Part shown: positions 37,419 to 50,900 of the stretch, piece by piece | How the letters are laid out: every line of letters starts with the position of its first letter | Numbering within the stretch: position 1 is the first letter of the stretch | NCBI GenBank assembly: GCA_013397695.1 | Contig: VYZI01000114.1 | Coordinates: 849,459 to 913,458 of the forward strand | Direction of reading: 5' to 3' | DNA: 64,000 nucleotides | Source of the DNA: Centropus unirufus | Lineage: Eukaryota; Chordata; Aves; Cuculiformes; Centropidae | Translations under genes and position numbers: made by a program | The notes under the pieces: generated by a model | What the model saw: only the letters and a program-made list of their open reading frames with translations | Told to the model about the DNA's origin: nothing | Database searches by the model: none

Positions 37419-40400
37419 AGGTGCTCTTCAGCACTTATCTATACACCTGGTTTCCTAATCATTCTTCTTAGGGAGAAGGAGAAAAAGTACAGGTGTGCTT
37501 ACCAAGGAGTAAGAGCAAATAGTTCAGAATTCTTCCCACAATAAAGTCAAGATATGACTGGAACATGTAGCCTAACCCACGAAATAGGATTCCCTCTTGC
37601 CTTGTATCTCAACTTTGAAATACCCAAAGAAAGACAGATCTCTCCTTAGTGAGGAAGTTGAAAAATTTGGGTCCATGTTTCTGGTAAGTCTAGAAATTTC
37701 CTTGGGCAAAATGTATAGACTTTTTTGCAATTTACACTGATCAAAAATATGGACTCCAGTCCTTCCATGCCACAGGTTATATACACTGAAAAATCAATAA
37801 CACTGGCTCATGAAGATTTGATAAATAAATTCATCAATACCACTGATGTTCTCAAGCAGCAGGACAGAAGTCCACAAAACCAGGTATTTCAGAGCAAAAT
37901 AACTTCACATTAATTCTCCAGGTTTTTGTGCTGGATAGAAAATACATAACTGTAGGGTAGAAGAAAGTAAGCCACTATTAAACTGTGCAGATTCTTGCCA
38001 CCACAGGTATGCTTATATATTGCAAATCTTTACTATATTAAGTTAGCAGGAATGTAAATAGATTTTCTAAATTCCTCACAGACACACTGAATTTCTCATA
38101 AACAGAGTGTCAAAATATTCCACAGAGCTTCCTCTATTTGATTTCTAGGTAGCTGTGAAAGCACTTATTTTTCAAGATTTGTTCTGCTACAGCCTGAAGG
38201 GACTGGGTGCTCCATCTCTCAGTTCTCTACATTTTATAGCATTGTTAGCATCATTCCAATTATGTTTGCTTTGATCTTGATGCAAGAGCCAGAATTCTGG
38301 AAAGTAGTAAGGATATCTTACTTCATGTATATCAATGAATAATTCATTATGGAGTCACTCACAGCTCACTTATCAGTTTATCTCACCTTTATTTGGGTTG
38401 AAGCGAACTTTTAAAATCATCAAGCAGTAACTTTGGAAAAACAACAACAGTTGTTTTTTCTTTTAAATAAGAAAATAAATAATANAAGCAGAAATTAAAT
38501 AAATAATGTGTGTGCTTTACAACATGTGAAAGTGAAAAGAACCATAATGAGAATGGGTTGATATCATTCCTAAAGCTATAGTCCCCTACTTTGGCAGATC
38601 CATGGGCAATGACACTCTGTAAGAAAAATCTGCAATGTTGTATTATAGTCTTTCTCTTCTTTCCCACTTTATTTTATCAGCATTCACTGAATGTGAGTTA
38701 TATTAAGGGCATGATTTTCCCTGTGTAGTATAGATGGCAAACACTGCCTGACAGATCAGAGAACAGCAGAAGTACAGCCTGCAATGTAGAATCTTATAGA
38801 CTCCCCTGAGTTTAGTACACTATCTAACCCATTTCAGTTTTTTTTTTTACATCTAGAAATTTATAGACATCTAATGATGCTACAGACCAGAGCTACTGCG
38901 ATTTTTTCCTTTTCTTAGCTTCTCCACAGAAATCTCATTTTGATGTGATCAGGACAGCCTGTATAGGGAGTACGAGAAAGGTTTGGAATTTTTACTTTGG
39001 TCAGCCTTCCTCAGGATTAAACTAAAAAAAATCCCAAACAACCATATGAAACAAACATGCCTACAGTCTTAGTGTTATTAGTATTAAAAACTTATGTTTT
39101 CCTGGAAAAGCTTTGAAGTGCAGTTGTCTCATGGAAGAACTGGATGGGCTGCAAATGTATAAGTTCTGGTACTTTTGGAGCACCTCCAAAACGCTAGATC
39201 TTATCCTAAGAATATTTTAGCAGCCTATGCAGAGAGAGCAATGACTTCAACTCTCCGTTACTCTTGGCTCACATACTGTTGAACTAGTGTTAAGCAATTG
39301 TAACAGCTTTTTCAATCTTTTCAAACGTGCACTTGAATTAAAAAGCGCAGTCAAGTTGGTAAATTTAAATTGCCTTGACTCTGAAAATGTCAGTTCAAGC
39401 TGAAATAAAATTGTTTTGAAAACTAGTAATTTAATACAAATTGACTATATTACAAAGTAAGCATATATTTGAGTATGCAAGCCCCATCTAATGCTATTCA
39501 TTATACTCCCTCAGAACTTGTGAAAAATTAATATTCTATACCACTTTTTCCTAGGAAACAGTATCAAGTATATTATCCCATGAAAGCAGAGAAAATGTGT
39601 TGTAAACCCACACAATCTGATGACCAATTTTCTTTCTTATGTTATTCCCACACAGCAACAGAAGCATTGTGCATATGCCTCCATAGGTACAGTCCCTTTC
39701 ATCTTTTGTCAAACAATAGAGATTTATAAGGTCCTAAACACAAAATTCCAAATAATGCTGCATATATAAAGCGTTCAGATAACTTTAAAGAAATGCATTT
39801 AAGTGGTTTTGTCTTCTCTGTACAGTCATTGGTACAAAAGAAAAACCTTGAGGGCATTTCAGAATTGAAAATGGGTATATTTGCTGGAAAACCTTGTCTT
39901 TCTTCACTGCCTGATCATCAGCAATACATGAAATAAAAATTTTAAAAAATCTAGCTCTCAGTTCCACTAGGACTCATTGAGGATAGTCTCAAAAGATCGG
40001 CCTACCTACGTGATACTATGTATTCAGCACCTGATTCATACTGCCATCATAATTAGCTAAATTCTGCCTGACTTTTGCCACAAAGTGTAGCAGTTGATCT
40101 GGCACAAAACCCTGCAGAACAGGCTGTTTTTTAAAATGCTGCATTTTGTCCCATTTTAAATAACTCAAGAAACTGGGCTTCCACTTCCTCCCCTGCAAGA
40201 CTACTAGGATTAAGTTTTCCTTATATGCTATTCTCCTTTGTATTATTAACTTTCATATTTTATTATGTTCATTAATAATACTCATTGCTATAATAATAGG
40301 TACTTCGTAATCCTTTCCTTAAACTATCACATTTTCTTGTTGTGAGCATGTTGTTACTAATGTCTTAGAGGCTTTGTCATAAGCACAGTATCCCAAGTGG

Positions 40401-40974
40401 GTATTTTTTCACTATAGGGTGACTACATTTTTCTGGTCTTAATTTAGCCTTTCCTATACAGTTCTTCACAATGATTATTGGCTTTGCTTTGCTGGATTAT
40501 TCTTCTTACTGACATTGTAATTGCTATCATATATAGCAATCTTTTTAAAATGAAACATGCAGATGAACAGCAGAAAACAAGCCACCAAAATAAGGTAGTG
40601 AGGAACAATTTGCATTTAGCAGAACATAATAAGAGTATACAAGGTACCAACAGAGAAATAAATATTTTTTCATATCATATCAAACCCCTAAACTTTGAGG
40701 CTTATTGATCAATTACTGTGAGCCAGGTCTGATCTGAGACAGGAACATACCATTAATTGTGGCAGTAAACAAGATTTCACCACTAATAAATTTCCCAGGA
40801 AATAATTTTCCCATCAAGATTTGCTTTGCAAGTATTCATAAACATTCTTGTACAATAGTGTACTAAGAAAAAAAACTTTCAAAATTTCTCAGTAGTAGAG
40901 AGTGAGGTCCATACTCTATGACAAACACTAGAGAAGGCACCAGTAGTGACTAGAGCCATGCATCCCACAGGAAG
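37419..40974. other. AT-rich noncoding sequence, one ambiguous base
   Basis: About 3.5 kb with no recognised gene. Position 38485 is an undetermined base (n), in an AT-rich context near AATAAATAATA. Several short reading frames around 39785-40198 on the minus strand have no family signature. Confidence 0.6.
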
Positions 40975-41555
40975 CCTATGTTCAGGTCATCATACCCCCT
41001 GTACCCTTAGCAAGTTTGCAGAAGACACTAAGCTGGGAGGAGGTGGTGTTCTTGAGGGTAGGCTCTTCAAAAGGGTCTGAACAGACTGGATTAATGGGCT
41101 AAAATCCATGGGCTGAGGTTTAACAAGGCCAAGTGCAGAGTCCTGCACTTGGGACACAAAAACCTTTTGCAGCACTGCAGGCTTGGGGATGAATGGCTGG
41201 AAAGCTGCCTAGAGGAGAAGAACCTCGTGGTATTGGTTGACAGCTGACTGAACATGAGCCAACAGTGTGCCCAGGTGGCCAAGAAAGCCAATGGCATCTT
41301 GGCCTGTATCAGAAACAGTGTGGGCAGCAGGACCAGGGAGGTGATTCTACCCCTGTACTCGGCACTGGTGATTGTGTTTAGTTCTGGGCCCCTCACTGTA
41401 ATAAGGATGTTGAGATTCTGGAGTGTGTCCAGAGAAGGGCAACGAAGCTGGTGAAGGGGCTGTGGAACAAGTCTTATGGCGAGTGGCTGAGGGTTTTTCA
41501 GCCTGGAGAAGGCTGAGGGGAGATCCTATCACCGCCTACAGCTACCTGAAAGAAT
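40975..41555 (+). mobile_element. CR1 LINE, internal reverse transcriptase fragment
   Basis: Plus-strand CR1 from just before the catalytic box to the C-terminal region. It has 'SKFAEDTKLGGG' (FAED in place of FADD, about 41009-41045), a segment matching 'FNKAKCRVLHLG' after a frameshift, 'MSQQCAQVAKKANGILACI' at 41254-41310, then 'REVILPLYSAL' and 'VQRRATKLVKGL'-like sequence. It stops at about 41555 at 'CAGCTACCTGAAAG' without the CR1 3' end. That implies a deletion after insertion, because a CR1 copy made by target-primed reverse transcription should keep its 3' terminus. Confidence 0.92.
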
Positions 41556-44500
41556 TTTGCTGGATTTGCATTTTCAAACAGAAGTTTCTTTCTTGAAAAA
41601 TCAATTCCAGCTGTATACTAGAAAACAAAACAGTTTTCAGATGATAAACTCTTGCTTATAACTGTAGCTTATCACTTAACAACTGCAGCTTATCATTATA
41701 GAAACGGTATATGTATTTGTCATCAATCACATGATATTCAGAATTAGCATTTCAGAATATTTTCCTCCATTAAAAATTTTGCCCCTAATTTTCTTTTTTT
41801 TTCCTCATTTCTCATCCATCACTTGCTCTTTAATTTTGTTTTCTTATTACTAGCTGTTCAGCATTTTCTGCTACATTATAGGGAAAAACATGTTTGGTCT
41901 TTCAATGCAAAAGATTACCTTCCCAAGTCTACTTTTACTCTGCTGAGAAAACATTCAAGTATTTTTCAAAGTAACTTATAACCTTATTTTAAGCAGCAGT
42001 ATTTATTAGAAAAATACATAATGAAATTAAGTTGAAGCCTGAAAGAAAGCTGAGCTCTCTTGAATTATACAGGCAAAGGGTCTGACCGATCCTAACTGTC
42101 CTTGCTGCAGTAGAAGGAATGATAATTCCAAGTAAAAAAGTCTTTACATGTATGTAGATCAGTGTATATCAAATACAAAACTCTTGGAAAGTAATATTTC
42201 AGTCAGACCTATAAATAATTTCCATTCACCACATGTCCTTAGAAAAAGACAGCAAATTAAATAATTAGCTCTATAATCATGGTTGACACTTTAATTTGTG
42301 TTGATGAGGACACCAATATACCTGTTTCCAGCATAAAGAAACATTGTGCTTTGACAAAAGCACATTATGTTGTCTCATAATGAAAGTGCTGCAGAGACAA
42401 CTCTTGAGAGTGTAATAATATAAAGAGAAAATGAGAAAATAGGATTAAGGTCTTTTTTTTTTTTTGGTGTCATCTTGACACATCAGAAGTTGCTGGGTCA
42501 TGGTACTCTTTTACTTACAGGTTCACCAGAGAAGAGAAGAGAAGGTTCATAACATAAGAGCAAAGTTCAAATATATTCAGCTGTTCCTCCTCATGTGTGA
42601 ATGAGTAAGTATTAATCCACTTTCAGCTATTACTTTACCCTTGAAAGCGACAGTATTCTTTAATTCATTTTTTCAGAATTTTAATAGTGGCAAAGCGATT
42701 CAGAATAAAAAAATAAAAAAAAAACCAAACAAAATCTCCTATCTGCAAGTTAGATTCCACTAGAGCCAGTCCTACCAGGCAAAGGCCAGACCAAGACAAG
42801 GCCTGATTCTGCATATAATGATGTCTTACACAAGCCCAGAAATTCATCATGACTGCAATCAATACGTGCTGGAGTGGCATTAGCCTGAGAAACGTGAATC
42901 GTATATAGGATAAACTCAGCTGAAACCAGATTTACTGACTACTAAACTTTACTATTATCTGTCTTATTTTACAGATATCTCCATTTCTTCTTTGGAAAAA
43001 ATGCCAGTTAAGCAAGATCTTGGTGGATGGGCATTCTCAGAAATTTTATTACTCTCTTTAAAAAATAGGTTTCTCATTTAATGCACTTGCTATGTTGTGA
43101 TCTATATCCTTGTGCTCAATATTGAAATATTTCTGGTACTGTACATGGGCTTTGAAGCTAAAATACAAGAAAATTTGCACCATTCTTTTCCTGTTGGCCC
43201 ACTCACACAGCTGAAACAAGGAGCAATACTGGTAAGTAGGGAGCCATCTGTTCCTGCACCGGCCTCTGTGGATGGAAGAGGAAATCTATGGGCAAAGCCC
43301 ACCATCTGCTTAGTCATTCACGTCATCAGCAGGAATCATTATTAAGGGTGGAACACCGGTAAAGTGTCAACCATTAAAAAAGATACCCTTGCTGCCTTCC
43401 AAGCCAGCCCAGTCAGTGCAAAGGGAATTTAGTAAGCAGCTGAGTCATCTATTTCACTCTTGTTTTGATATGTCCTAAAGCAGATTAAACGTAGCATGAA
43501 GCATGATTGCCTCGGTGTACTTGCACTGCTGGACACTGTCTTGTGAAATCAATCTTAAACAGAGAAACTTAAAAAACATTTAGATAGTTTAAAAAATGAG
43601 AAATCAAAAGGCATAGAAAGTTGACAGAATATAAACAATGTGATTTTGGATCATTCCCAGTTCACAGTTTCCCAGTCCACACAGACAGAAACAGTATTTG
43701 TAATCAAAATTAGGAGGGAATACGCTGACTGTGTCTTGTTGAGAATTAAATCTCCAGCAGTACATTTTGCTGGGCAGAACAGAGTTATGCAGTCTAAAAG
43801 TAGAAATGACATCTTTCATGGTCACCTTAAAAAACGATGATTTCTAAGTACTATTACAAAAAAAAAAAAAGGACTTACAGTTCCAGAAGGGTAAAAAGGC
43901 ATAGGAATTTCAAAACTGTCAGCAATGAAATATGAAACACGATTTAGCTGGCAGGAAAAAGGTCTTTGCTTCTTTACTTTGGAATTTGTGATGAGGCTCA
44001 AGTGCACCACAAAGTCCTGCTTTGTTAAGCAAAGAGATTAGATGTAGAGTTGGAAACTATAATTTAGTACATCCCATTAACACTCACAAAGATGTCACAC
44101 TTCTTGAGGATTTCCAACTTTAAAAGATAATAATGGATGTATGGTACAGGAACCTGACCACAGCTCATACCCTACAGCCCTAAAGCACTGCATCTCCTCT
44201 TGCTTCTTGTCCCTCACACTCAATTCTAGAATGGGAGTTTTGTTTGCATATTTTCAAAAGTTTCCTTAAACTAAGCTTCACATAATCCTTGTAAGTCTGA
44301 TACTCTATTTCACATTAAACATTTATTACAAGACTAAATTATACCACTGCTTACTTTCACATAAAAAAAAGTTGTTTGGCTGGGTGTTTGTTAATTTTCT
44401 TTAGGTCTATTTTGGTTTAAGGCTCTATTTCTGGTTTTCACTTATGTAATGCTGACAAGCCTTAATGAACATTTGCTGCCTCTTAGTGTATGAACAGTCC

Positions 44501-44876
44501 TAGCGTTACACTAAAGTTAAACTTGTATTACTTAAACATAATTTCACCAATAACTCCTGAATAACGCATTTACCAGACTCCTTACAATATAACCTATAAT
44601 TTACTGTACAAGATGTGATAAATGACAAAAGATTAACTCTTCAGAATGTTTAGAACGTCATTCGGTATTCACATGCTCTCTTATACAAAGTACGTTACAA
44701 CACTTACCATCTTTGCAAAATAAAACCTAGCTCCAGTTATTAATATCTTCATTTAAATGCAGAGCTCAATTTCCCTTGGGGACTGGTAAATCTACACAAC
44801 TGAGCTATCAAGGGAAAAGTAAACTTTGAGTCATGCATTATCTGCAAAGAAAGGACTTTTCTTTGGTTAATTTGCC

Positions 44877-44936
44877 TTTTTTTATTTTTTTTTTTTTTTT
44901 CTCTTACTTCATTCTTTGTGTATGTGTGTGTGTGTG
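44877..44936. repeat. Poly(T) tract followed by (GT)n microsatellite
   Basis: A nearly pure T run (interrupted by one A) spans 44877-44900, followed by a spacer and a GT dinucleotide repeat at about 44917-44936. Such tracts vary in length between individuals. Confidence 0.85.
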
Positions 44937-46549
44937 CTTGTGCTGGTAATCTATAATTGTATATATTTGCCTTTAGTACCCTATTGCACTTTCAGTCATG
45001 CAAAGCAATTACTTTCGTATTATGAGTCAGTATGCATATTACAGTCTATAAATGTAACAGCAATAGGGATGATAATAAAGCTTAGCTCTCCTACAGCAAT
45101 CTCTTAGCATCATAATTCAATGTTTTAAATGGAGAAATAACTTTCTGTAGTTGATGGCTGGAGAAACTGAGGCACTGAAGGAATTTAAAGACCAGTTTTC
45201 CATGTTTACAAAAGAGGTTATTAAGTTTTTTCTCTTAATAAATTCTTTACTCCAGGAGACTCCACCTGTTTAGTTGTAATAGAAGTGTTACATAGGCCCA
45301 TAGTGGTTGTTTGCTCAATGCAGTTTCCTCTTAGTATGTTGTCATCTGACAGAATTGGTGCAGAACAGGAGAATCTGTTTTATATGTCTTGCTTCAGGGC
45401 ATTTAAAGGCTACTTTTTTTCCATAAACAATTTTTCACATAGACACAATAAAATCAACAAGTATAGCCACTGAAATGGGAGTTCCAGTTATTTTTCCTTG
45501 CTATGACACTAAACTATAATAACCACTTCTTTAATCACATCGCAAGCTTTAACTTAATCACGGTACACACACACCTCTCCCCACCCTCCAAAGCCTGAAA
45601 GAAATGTTACATGGCAGTTGACAGCACAAAAAAAAAAAAAAGTTTTGTGATTTAAATGCAAATTCAGAATAACCGTGGTGCACAGTAGCATGTGTTTGTA
45701 ATCTTTTTCAAGATTTTACTTCGGTAAGTGGTTAAAGAAAGGACAAAATAAATTTGAGATGTAGAAAGCTTTCTATTAAGAACAAGCAAACAGAATGTCT
45801 AAAAGTGAAAGATACATTTTTCTAGGTATGGTCATTTTCTTCCTACTGCATTAGATATGACCTACAAGGTATTTCGTACTCTAATTACATTGCATCTGAA
45901 GTCAAAAGGATCTTTCTTTGTCCAAACAGGTGGCTAATGTTGCAAAATAAAGACAAGCGGTTTGTAGTGCTCAAGGTTAGTATATATCTTCTAATAATAA
46001 GAAAGAGCATCACAAAGGCAAACTTGATAATCTGATTTCTGATGATAAAGAATTATACTCACTTGATACTGAACAAAGAGCTGAAAATGGGGGAAGGATG
46101 TGCCAAATTATCCCTACAGGTTAGAAGATTTGGAAACATTTTCAATGGCAGGAGGGACATAAGAATGAATGAGACAACAGAAATACACATGGGTTTAAAG
46201 GTCCAGTAAAAATGCCACATGTGGCGATAGTCTTGCCATAGAAAAGAAATCTTCTTTCATGGGATGGAACAAAAACTGGCTGAAAGTAGTTGCCTAGCTA
46301 GTCTTGTGCGATAACCATGACTGTTCAGAAAGAGAAAGAACTTAATACGTTGGAAAAAAAAAGCAAAAAATATTTATTTTTCAAGACTCATTACTGTGGA
46401 TAGATAAAATATCTTGCATTAACAGACAGATAATAGGATGGATTCTTATTTTTCTTTGAGCGGGATTCAACTATTTTCACTTAGGAATGTCAGCAATGTG
46501 CTGGAATGTCTAGCAAATGAAAAGAAAGAACCATTTCCATCTAATTTAT

Positions 46550-46585
46550 CTAATCATTAAATGACTCCTACTAATCATTAAATGA
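46550..46585. repeat. 15-base direct repeat CTAATCATTAAATGA
   Basis: Two perfect copies lie at 46550-46564 and 46571-46585, separated by six bases. Each contains TAAT, a core bound by many homeodomain proteins, though in AT-rich DNA this is weak evidence of a regulatory site. Confidence 0.7.
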
Positions 46586-47029
46586 GAGACAGTATTCCAG
46601 TTAATGAGATTTTACCCAGGCTGTTTCTTCCACCAGAAAAGAGATTTCAGATGATTACTCATTTCATTTTAAGAGTGCCTCTAAATTTCAAGAGTGGAGA
46701 TATCTTTCTCTACAGACTATAGAAAAAGCCTACAGATCAGTTTAGACTAGATGCCTTACTTATATTACTAAAATAAATATTATCCACAGCATAAATACAA
46801 GATTATTTATGTAACTCTAGTCACTGTGCAAGAATTTATTGGTGATGGTGCATTTTAGTACAAGTGCCATTTATCCATCTGAATTCATAGAACTTATGAG
46901 GAATCAGCTGACTCAGCCAGTCAAAGGACATAAAACTAACAACTACCAAGGAGGGTGCAAAGGAGAAACAAATGAACACTCATTTAGCACAAAATCAAGA
47001 TGTCAAGAATAAAATTAATCAAGGCACCA

Positions 47030-47220
47030 AGAAGCTTGAACAGAAATACTTTGCCTATATATGAATGCTAGAAGCCTGGGTAATAAAAAAGAGAAATTGG
47101 AATTGGAATTGCTCTTTTATGATCTAGCTGGTATTACTGAGACCTGGTGGGAAGATTTGCATGAGTAGAATGTTAACATCACTTGATATATTGTATTAGG
47201 AAGAATCTAGTGAGCAACAA
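47030..47220 (+). mobile_element. CR1 LINE, endonuclease-domain fragment
   Basis: Translation on the plus strand from about 47055 gives 'LYMNARSLGNKKEKLE' and then 'YDLAGITETWWEDLHE' before a stop. This is the signature of the N-terminal apurinic-type endonuclease of CR1 ORF2 (the NARS...NK...L and ITETWW motifs). That domain nicks the target DNA to prime reverse transcription. Most CR1 copies are 5' truncated and lack this part, so a piece retaining it derives from a longer insertion. It is followed by about 470 bases of unrelated or unrecognisable sequence and then by reverse transcriptase sequence in the same orientation. Confidence 0.85.
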
Positions 47221-47689
47221 AGAATAAAGGTATTTTATACCAAAAAAAAGGAACATTACCTGCTCCTGAGTTCACTGGTAACTCAGAGAAGAAACATTTT
47301 ACAAGTTTATAGATTAATGCTTTAACAAACTAGTTTGTATCCAAAAGAGACTAACAATTTAATTTAAGTAAAAGGATAGCACTGATTTGTGCTACATAGA
47401 TGGAAAAAACCCTGCATTATAATGTATAAATTCAACTAGACAGGCATACATTGCAAGTCTCGTGGTTCTTATAATTTCTAAAAAGTATTGAGGAAAAAAT
47501 TGTAATAAAAGAAATGTTTCATCCTAAGTGTTCTATACTTGTTACAATTACCTCAAACAACCAAAGAGTTCTAAAAATTTATACAAACATGCACACACAT
47601 CCCTCTAAAGGTTGTGGCTTTGAACAAGTGATTAGGACTTAATCACATCTGTCACAGGTAAAGAGTAAGTCCAAACATGTAAGATATGC
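47221..47689. other. Unrecognised sequence between two CR1 pieces
   Basis: About 470 bases separate endonuclease and reverse transcriptase pieces of CR1, where an intact element would have well over a kilobase. I recognise no CR1 motif here. It may be heavily decayed CR1, or other DNA joined by deletion. Confidence 0.5.
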
Positions 47690-47935
47690 ATTCTTATCAG
47701 GTTTGTGGATATCACCAAACTAGGGGGAGTAATCACTATGTTGGAGGGCATTTAGAGGGATTTCTACAGGACTTTGAGGAATGTCAGGGAATTAAAAACT
47801 GACAAAATCATAGATCTGCTGCTGCAAAGGCAGAACTCCCTGTGCTGGTACAGATGGAAAAGTTTTGCAGCAGATCTCTTGAAAAGGACCTGTAAATCCT
47901 AGTGGACTGGAGGCTAAGCTCCCTTTAGCAGGTAT
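47690..47935 (+). mobile_element. CR1 LINE, decayed reverse transcriptase fragment
   Basis: Plus-strand sequence follows the CR1 layout around the catalytic box. A 'SGFVDITKLGGV' stretch (FVDI where FADD is expected, about 47700-47735) is followed by 'GAGGGCATTTAGAGGGATTT', 'CTCCCTGTGCTGGTACAG', and finally 'TTGAAAAGGACCTG' and 'CTAGTGGACTGGAGG'. It is heavily mutated and has no 3' terminus. It is probably the same insertion as 47030-47220 after internal deletion. Confidence 0.75.
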
Positions 47936-50900
47936 TTATTATTCTTCCTGACTTATTTACTGTAGCACTCTCAAAGATACCAGTCAAGAATGTAACCTCA
48001 AATTACTGGTTGAATGTGTAATTTTCACAATGGAAATTAAAGCTCAAACTGATCATTCAAGGCCACAAACCAGGAAATCGATACATATTTTTCACTTGGA
48101 AATTAATTAAAATTCATGATTTCCCTGAAAAAGCATCCTTAGAACTTGGCATAGCACTTTCAAAGCCAGTTCTTAGCATAGGGACATGTTTTATTACTAT
48201 TTTTCTTTTCTGTTCTGAAGTACATTGTCAAAAAGACATAGTGCTAAGATTTAGAAACCCCTCTTGCCTTGACGGAAGAAAAACTGTTTTCCTTCTTAAC
48301 TGGCAAACCAGTATGAAATTGATTCAGTGAAAAGAATGCAAAATGATACAGGTAAGTTATGCTTTGAAGATTAACAGAAAACTAAGCAAAGGCAATGACA
48401 AAGTTCAGTACATAATACTGTACATAACACTGATCATCCTCCCAGGAGAACAAACCTGTAGTTTTTAACTCCTGTAGAATGAACTCAACAAAGCATTACT
48501 TAGTTGTACAATGAAAAAAATAATTATTCCAACACACTATTTATCATTTTTTATCAGTGTCTACATATGCAGGGCTCTTGTGACTTTGGCTTCTTTCATG
48601 ACAGTGGGAGGCTGTGTAAGAAATGCAATGCCAGTGACTGAATTTTGAAAAAATTACTTGCAGAAGGGAAAAAAAAATCGATAATAATACCTTGGAAGAT
48701 TTAGAACTACCTCATTGCATAGCTAGTATAATGCATATGATGTTGATTACTGTTTTGAAGTAGAATATATTCCCCTTTCTAAGGGATAGAAACAGCAAAT
48801 TTTATTTTTGCCTGTTTGGAATTTAATATCTCTTTCAATGCAATTTTTGAAACTGGATTTTAAATATTTTTATGAAAGCAATTTTAATGAAAGCAATTTT
48901 TATGAAAATTAGTTTGCAAAAGAAAACATATTTTTATTACTGTGTGTTCTTATGTCCTTCCCGTAGTTTCAGTCTAAGATATCTAAGTCTATTTCAGTCT
49001 AAATATCTAAGATGGCTTAGATATTTAACAACATACAATTTACTGAGCCTTCTAATTACATTGACTCCTCCAATATTAAAAATATATTCCCTTGTAAATT
49101 TATAAATATGAAGTTTCTGTGTTATTGTGTCATTAGGCCACAAATAATGCAAAACCCCATTTTATTCTATGTGGTCCTCACAGAAGTGGTGAGTACTGGA
49201 AAAAAAATTAAGAATACCTTCACAGCTGCAAAAAGTTTCTGAAATTCTTGGCTCATTAGACGCATGTCTTATGCCATCTGGGTTAACTGTACCAGAGAGT
49301 AACAGTAATTGTCAGTCGACCTTTTAATTAGACCTAGTCCTATTAAGTGTTATGAGAGTAATCAATTGGTACTAAACAATGAGGAAAAAAAGTAAACAAA
49401 ACTGTTTCATTTAATGGCCTTTTTAGCACTATTAGCTTGAGAAGGGTATTTTTATTTGTAGCATGTCTGTGACAGAAAAGTAAAACAAAATAATTCATTT
49501 TGAAGATGTCCAGCTGCAATAAGGACAACATCACAGTGGTTATCTAAATCCTTTAACACTTTTAATACAGCTTTTGCATTTTTCTGTTTATCCCTTCTTC
49601 TTCCATCACTCTTCCAGTCTAACAGTGCCCATCAAATTCCAAAGCTGCGTATAGAACAACAGGCCAAACAATTGCATGCAGGTCAGTGCATAAGGACCCT
49701 TTGCATAAGGGTGCTTTAACTGATTGAATTAGCTGTTGAAAGGACTCTCTACAGTGATACAGGTAGCGATATCCTTTATGGACAAGATAGAGGTTTCTAG
49801 TTAGCAGCTTCAGCTCTCGAAAAAGTCTCTTCTTAGGGGAAAAAAACCTTATATGACAGAAAGCAGTTCATTTGGTTATTTCAATAGTTATTGTTCTTAC
49901 AGAATATTCAATTGCCATGGTAATGAATTTTTATGCTGACCCGCGGCTAGCCATTTTTATTGCAGGATGTTCCATCCACTCCTCCTCTGAGATAAATCCG
50001 ACCATTCAGTTTTGCTTCACAGTCCCCTAACTCTGAAGCAGAACTGCTCACCTGTTAAAACAAAAGTGGCTCCCCTCTGGGTACAATAACGAAATAAATT
50101 GATAGTACAGCATATACAAACTTATTTCAGCCTTTGGAGACTTGCATACTGCCTTTCATACTCAGATACACATAAACATGGTAATTCACTCTGATTTTAT
50201 GAATTGTCTCCTGACTATCATTGGGGAGTGATGGTTAGGCAGTGCTAAATGAAAGCATCTAAGGCAGGTTGAAAATGACTGCAGTGTGTCTCTAAAGATA
50301 GATGAGTTGGCAGGTAGCGTTATAAATCACCATCGGATGCCATTCACAGATGATAGGAGCTTCATCCTGCATGACAGTCATTGATCTGATGCAGAACTAA
50401 GATGCAACCTTTGATGACACTCCTTGAGGATAAAAGGTTATGCTTCACATTTAGTTATGAATAATAAGGTCATGTTTTAATTAAAGCAGTGTCTCAGTGG
50501 AATATTAGGGCAGTGAAAACGTACAAATTAGTATGACTTGTATAACAATTGTTGCTGGAAAATAGCCTGGTGCTGAAGGTAATAATGCAGAATAGCAAAG
50601 CAATTACATTAATGAAGCAAATAGCCCACCTCATTAAAAGGCGCTGAACTATTCAGGCTCAAAATTAGAAGAAGTAATATTTTTAAGTTTAAATTTGACA
50701 CCAGAATGGGGAAAAATGGAAAATTTGCATTTGGGTAAGAAATATATAACGCACACATCAATATTTTGGTATAGTAATTTCAAAACATTTGTTTTGAGAA
50801 ATATTTTCTGCAAAACATAATACTCAAGCTAAAAAGATTAGAATTGACTGCTTTAGGGGTTTCTGAGTCTTCTGGGCAACTTGAGGGATTCTTTACAATT

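Larger units (their letters stand above)
41556..47029. other. AT-rich noncoding sequence
   Basis: About 5.5 kb without a recognised gene. It contains T-rich runs (near 42452), a poly(T)/GT repeat at 44877-44936, a CA run at about 45565-45574, and a 15-base direct repeat at 46550-46585. A possible but weak 46-base exon-like segment at 45930-45975 is discussed among the findings. Confidence 0.55.

Noticed and set aside
38485..38485. Undetermined base (n)
   Set aside because: A sequencing or assembly ambiguity, not a biological feature.
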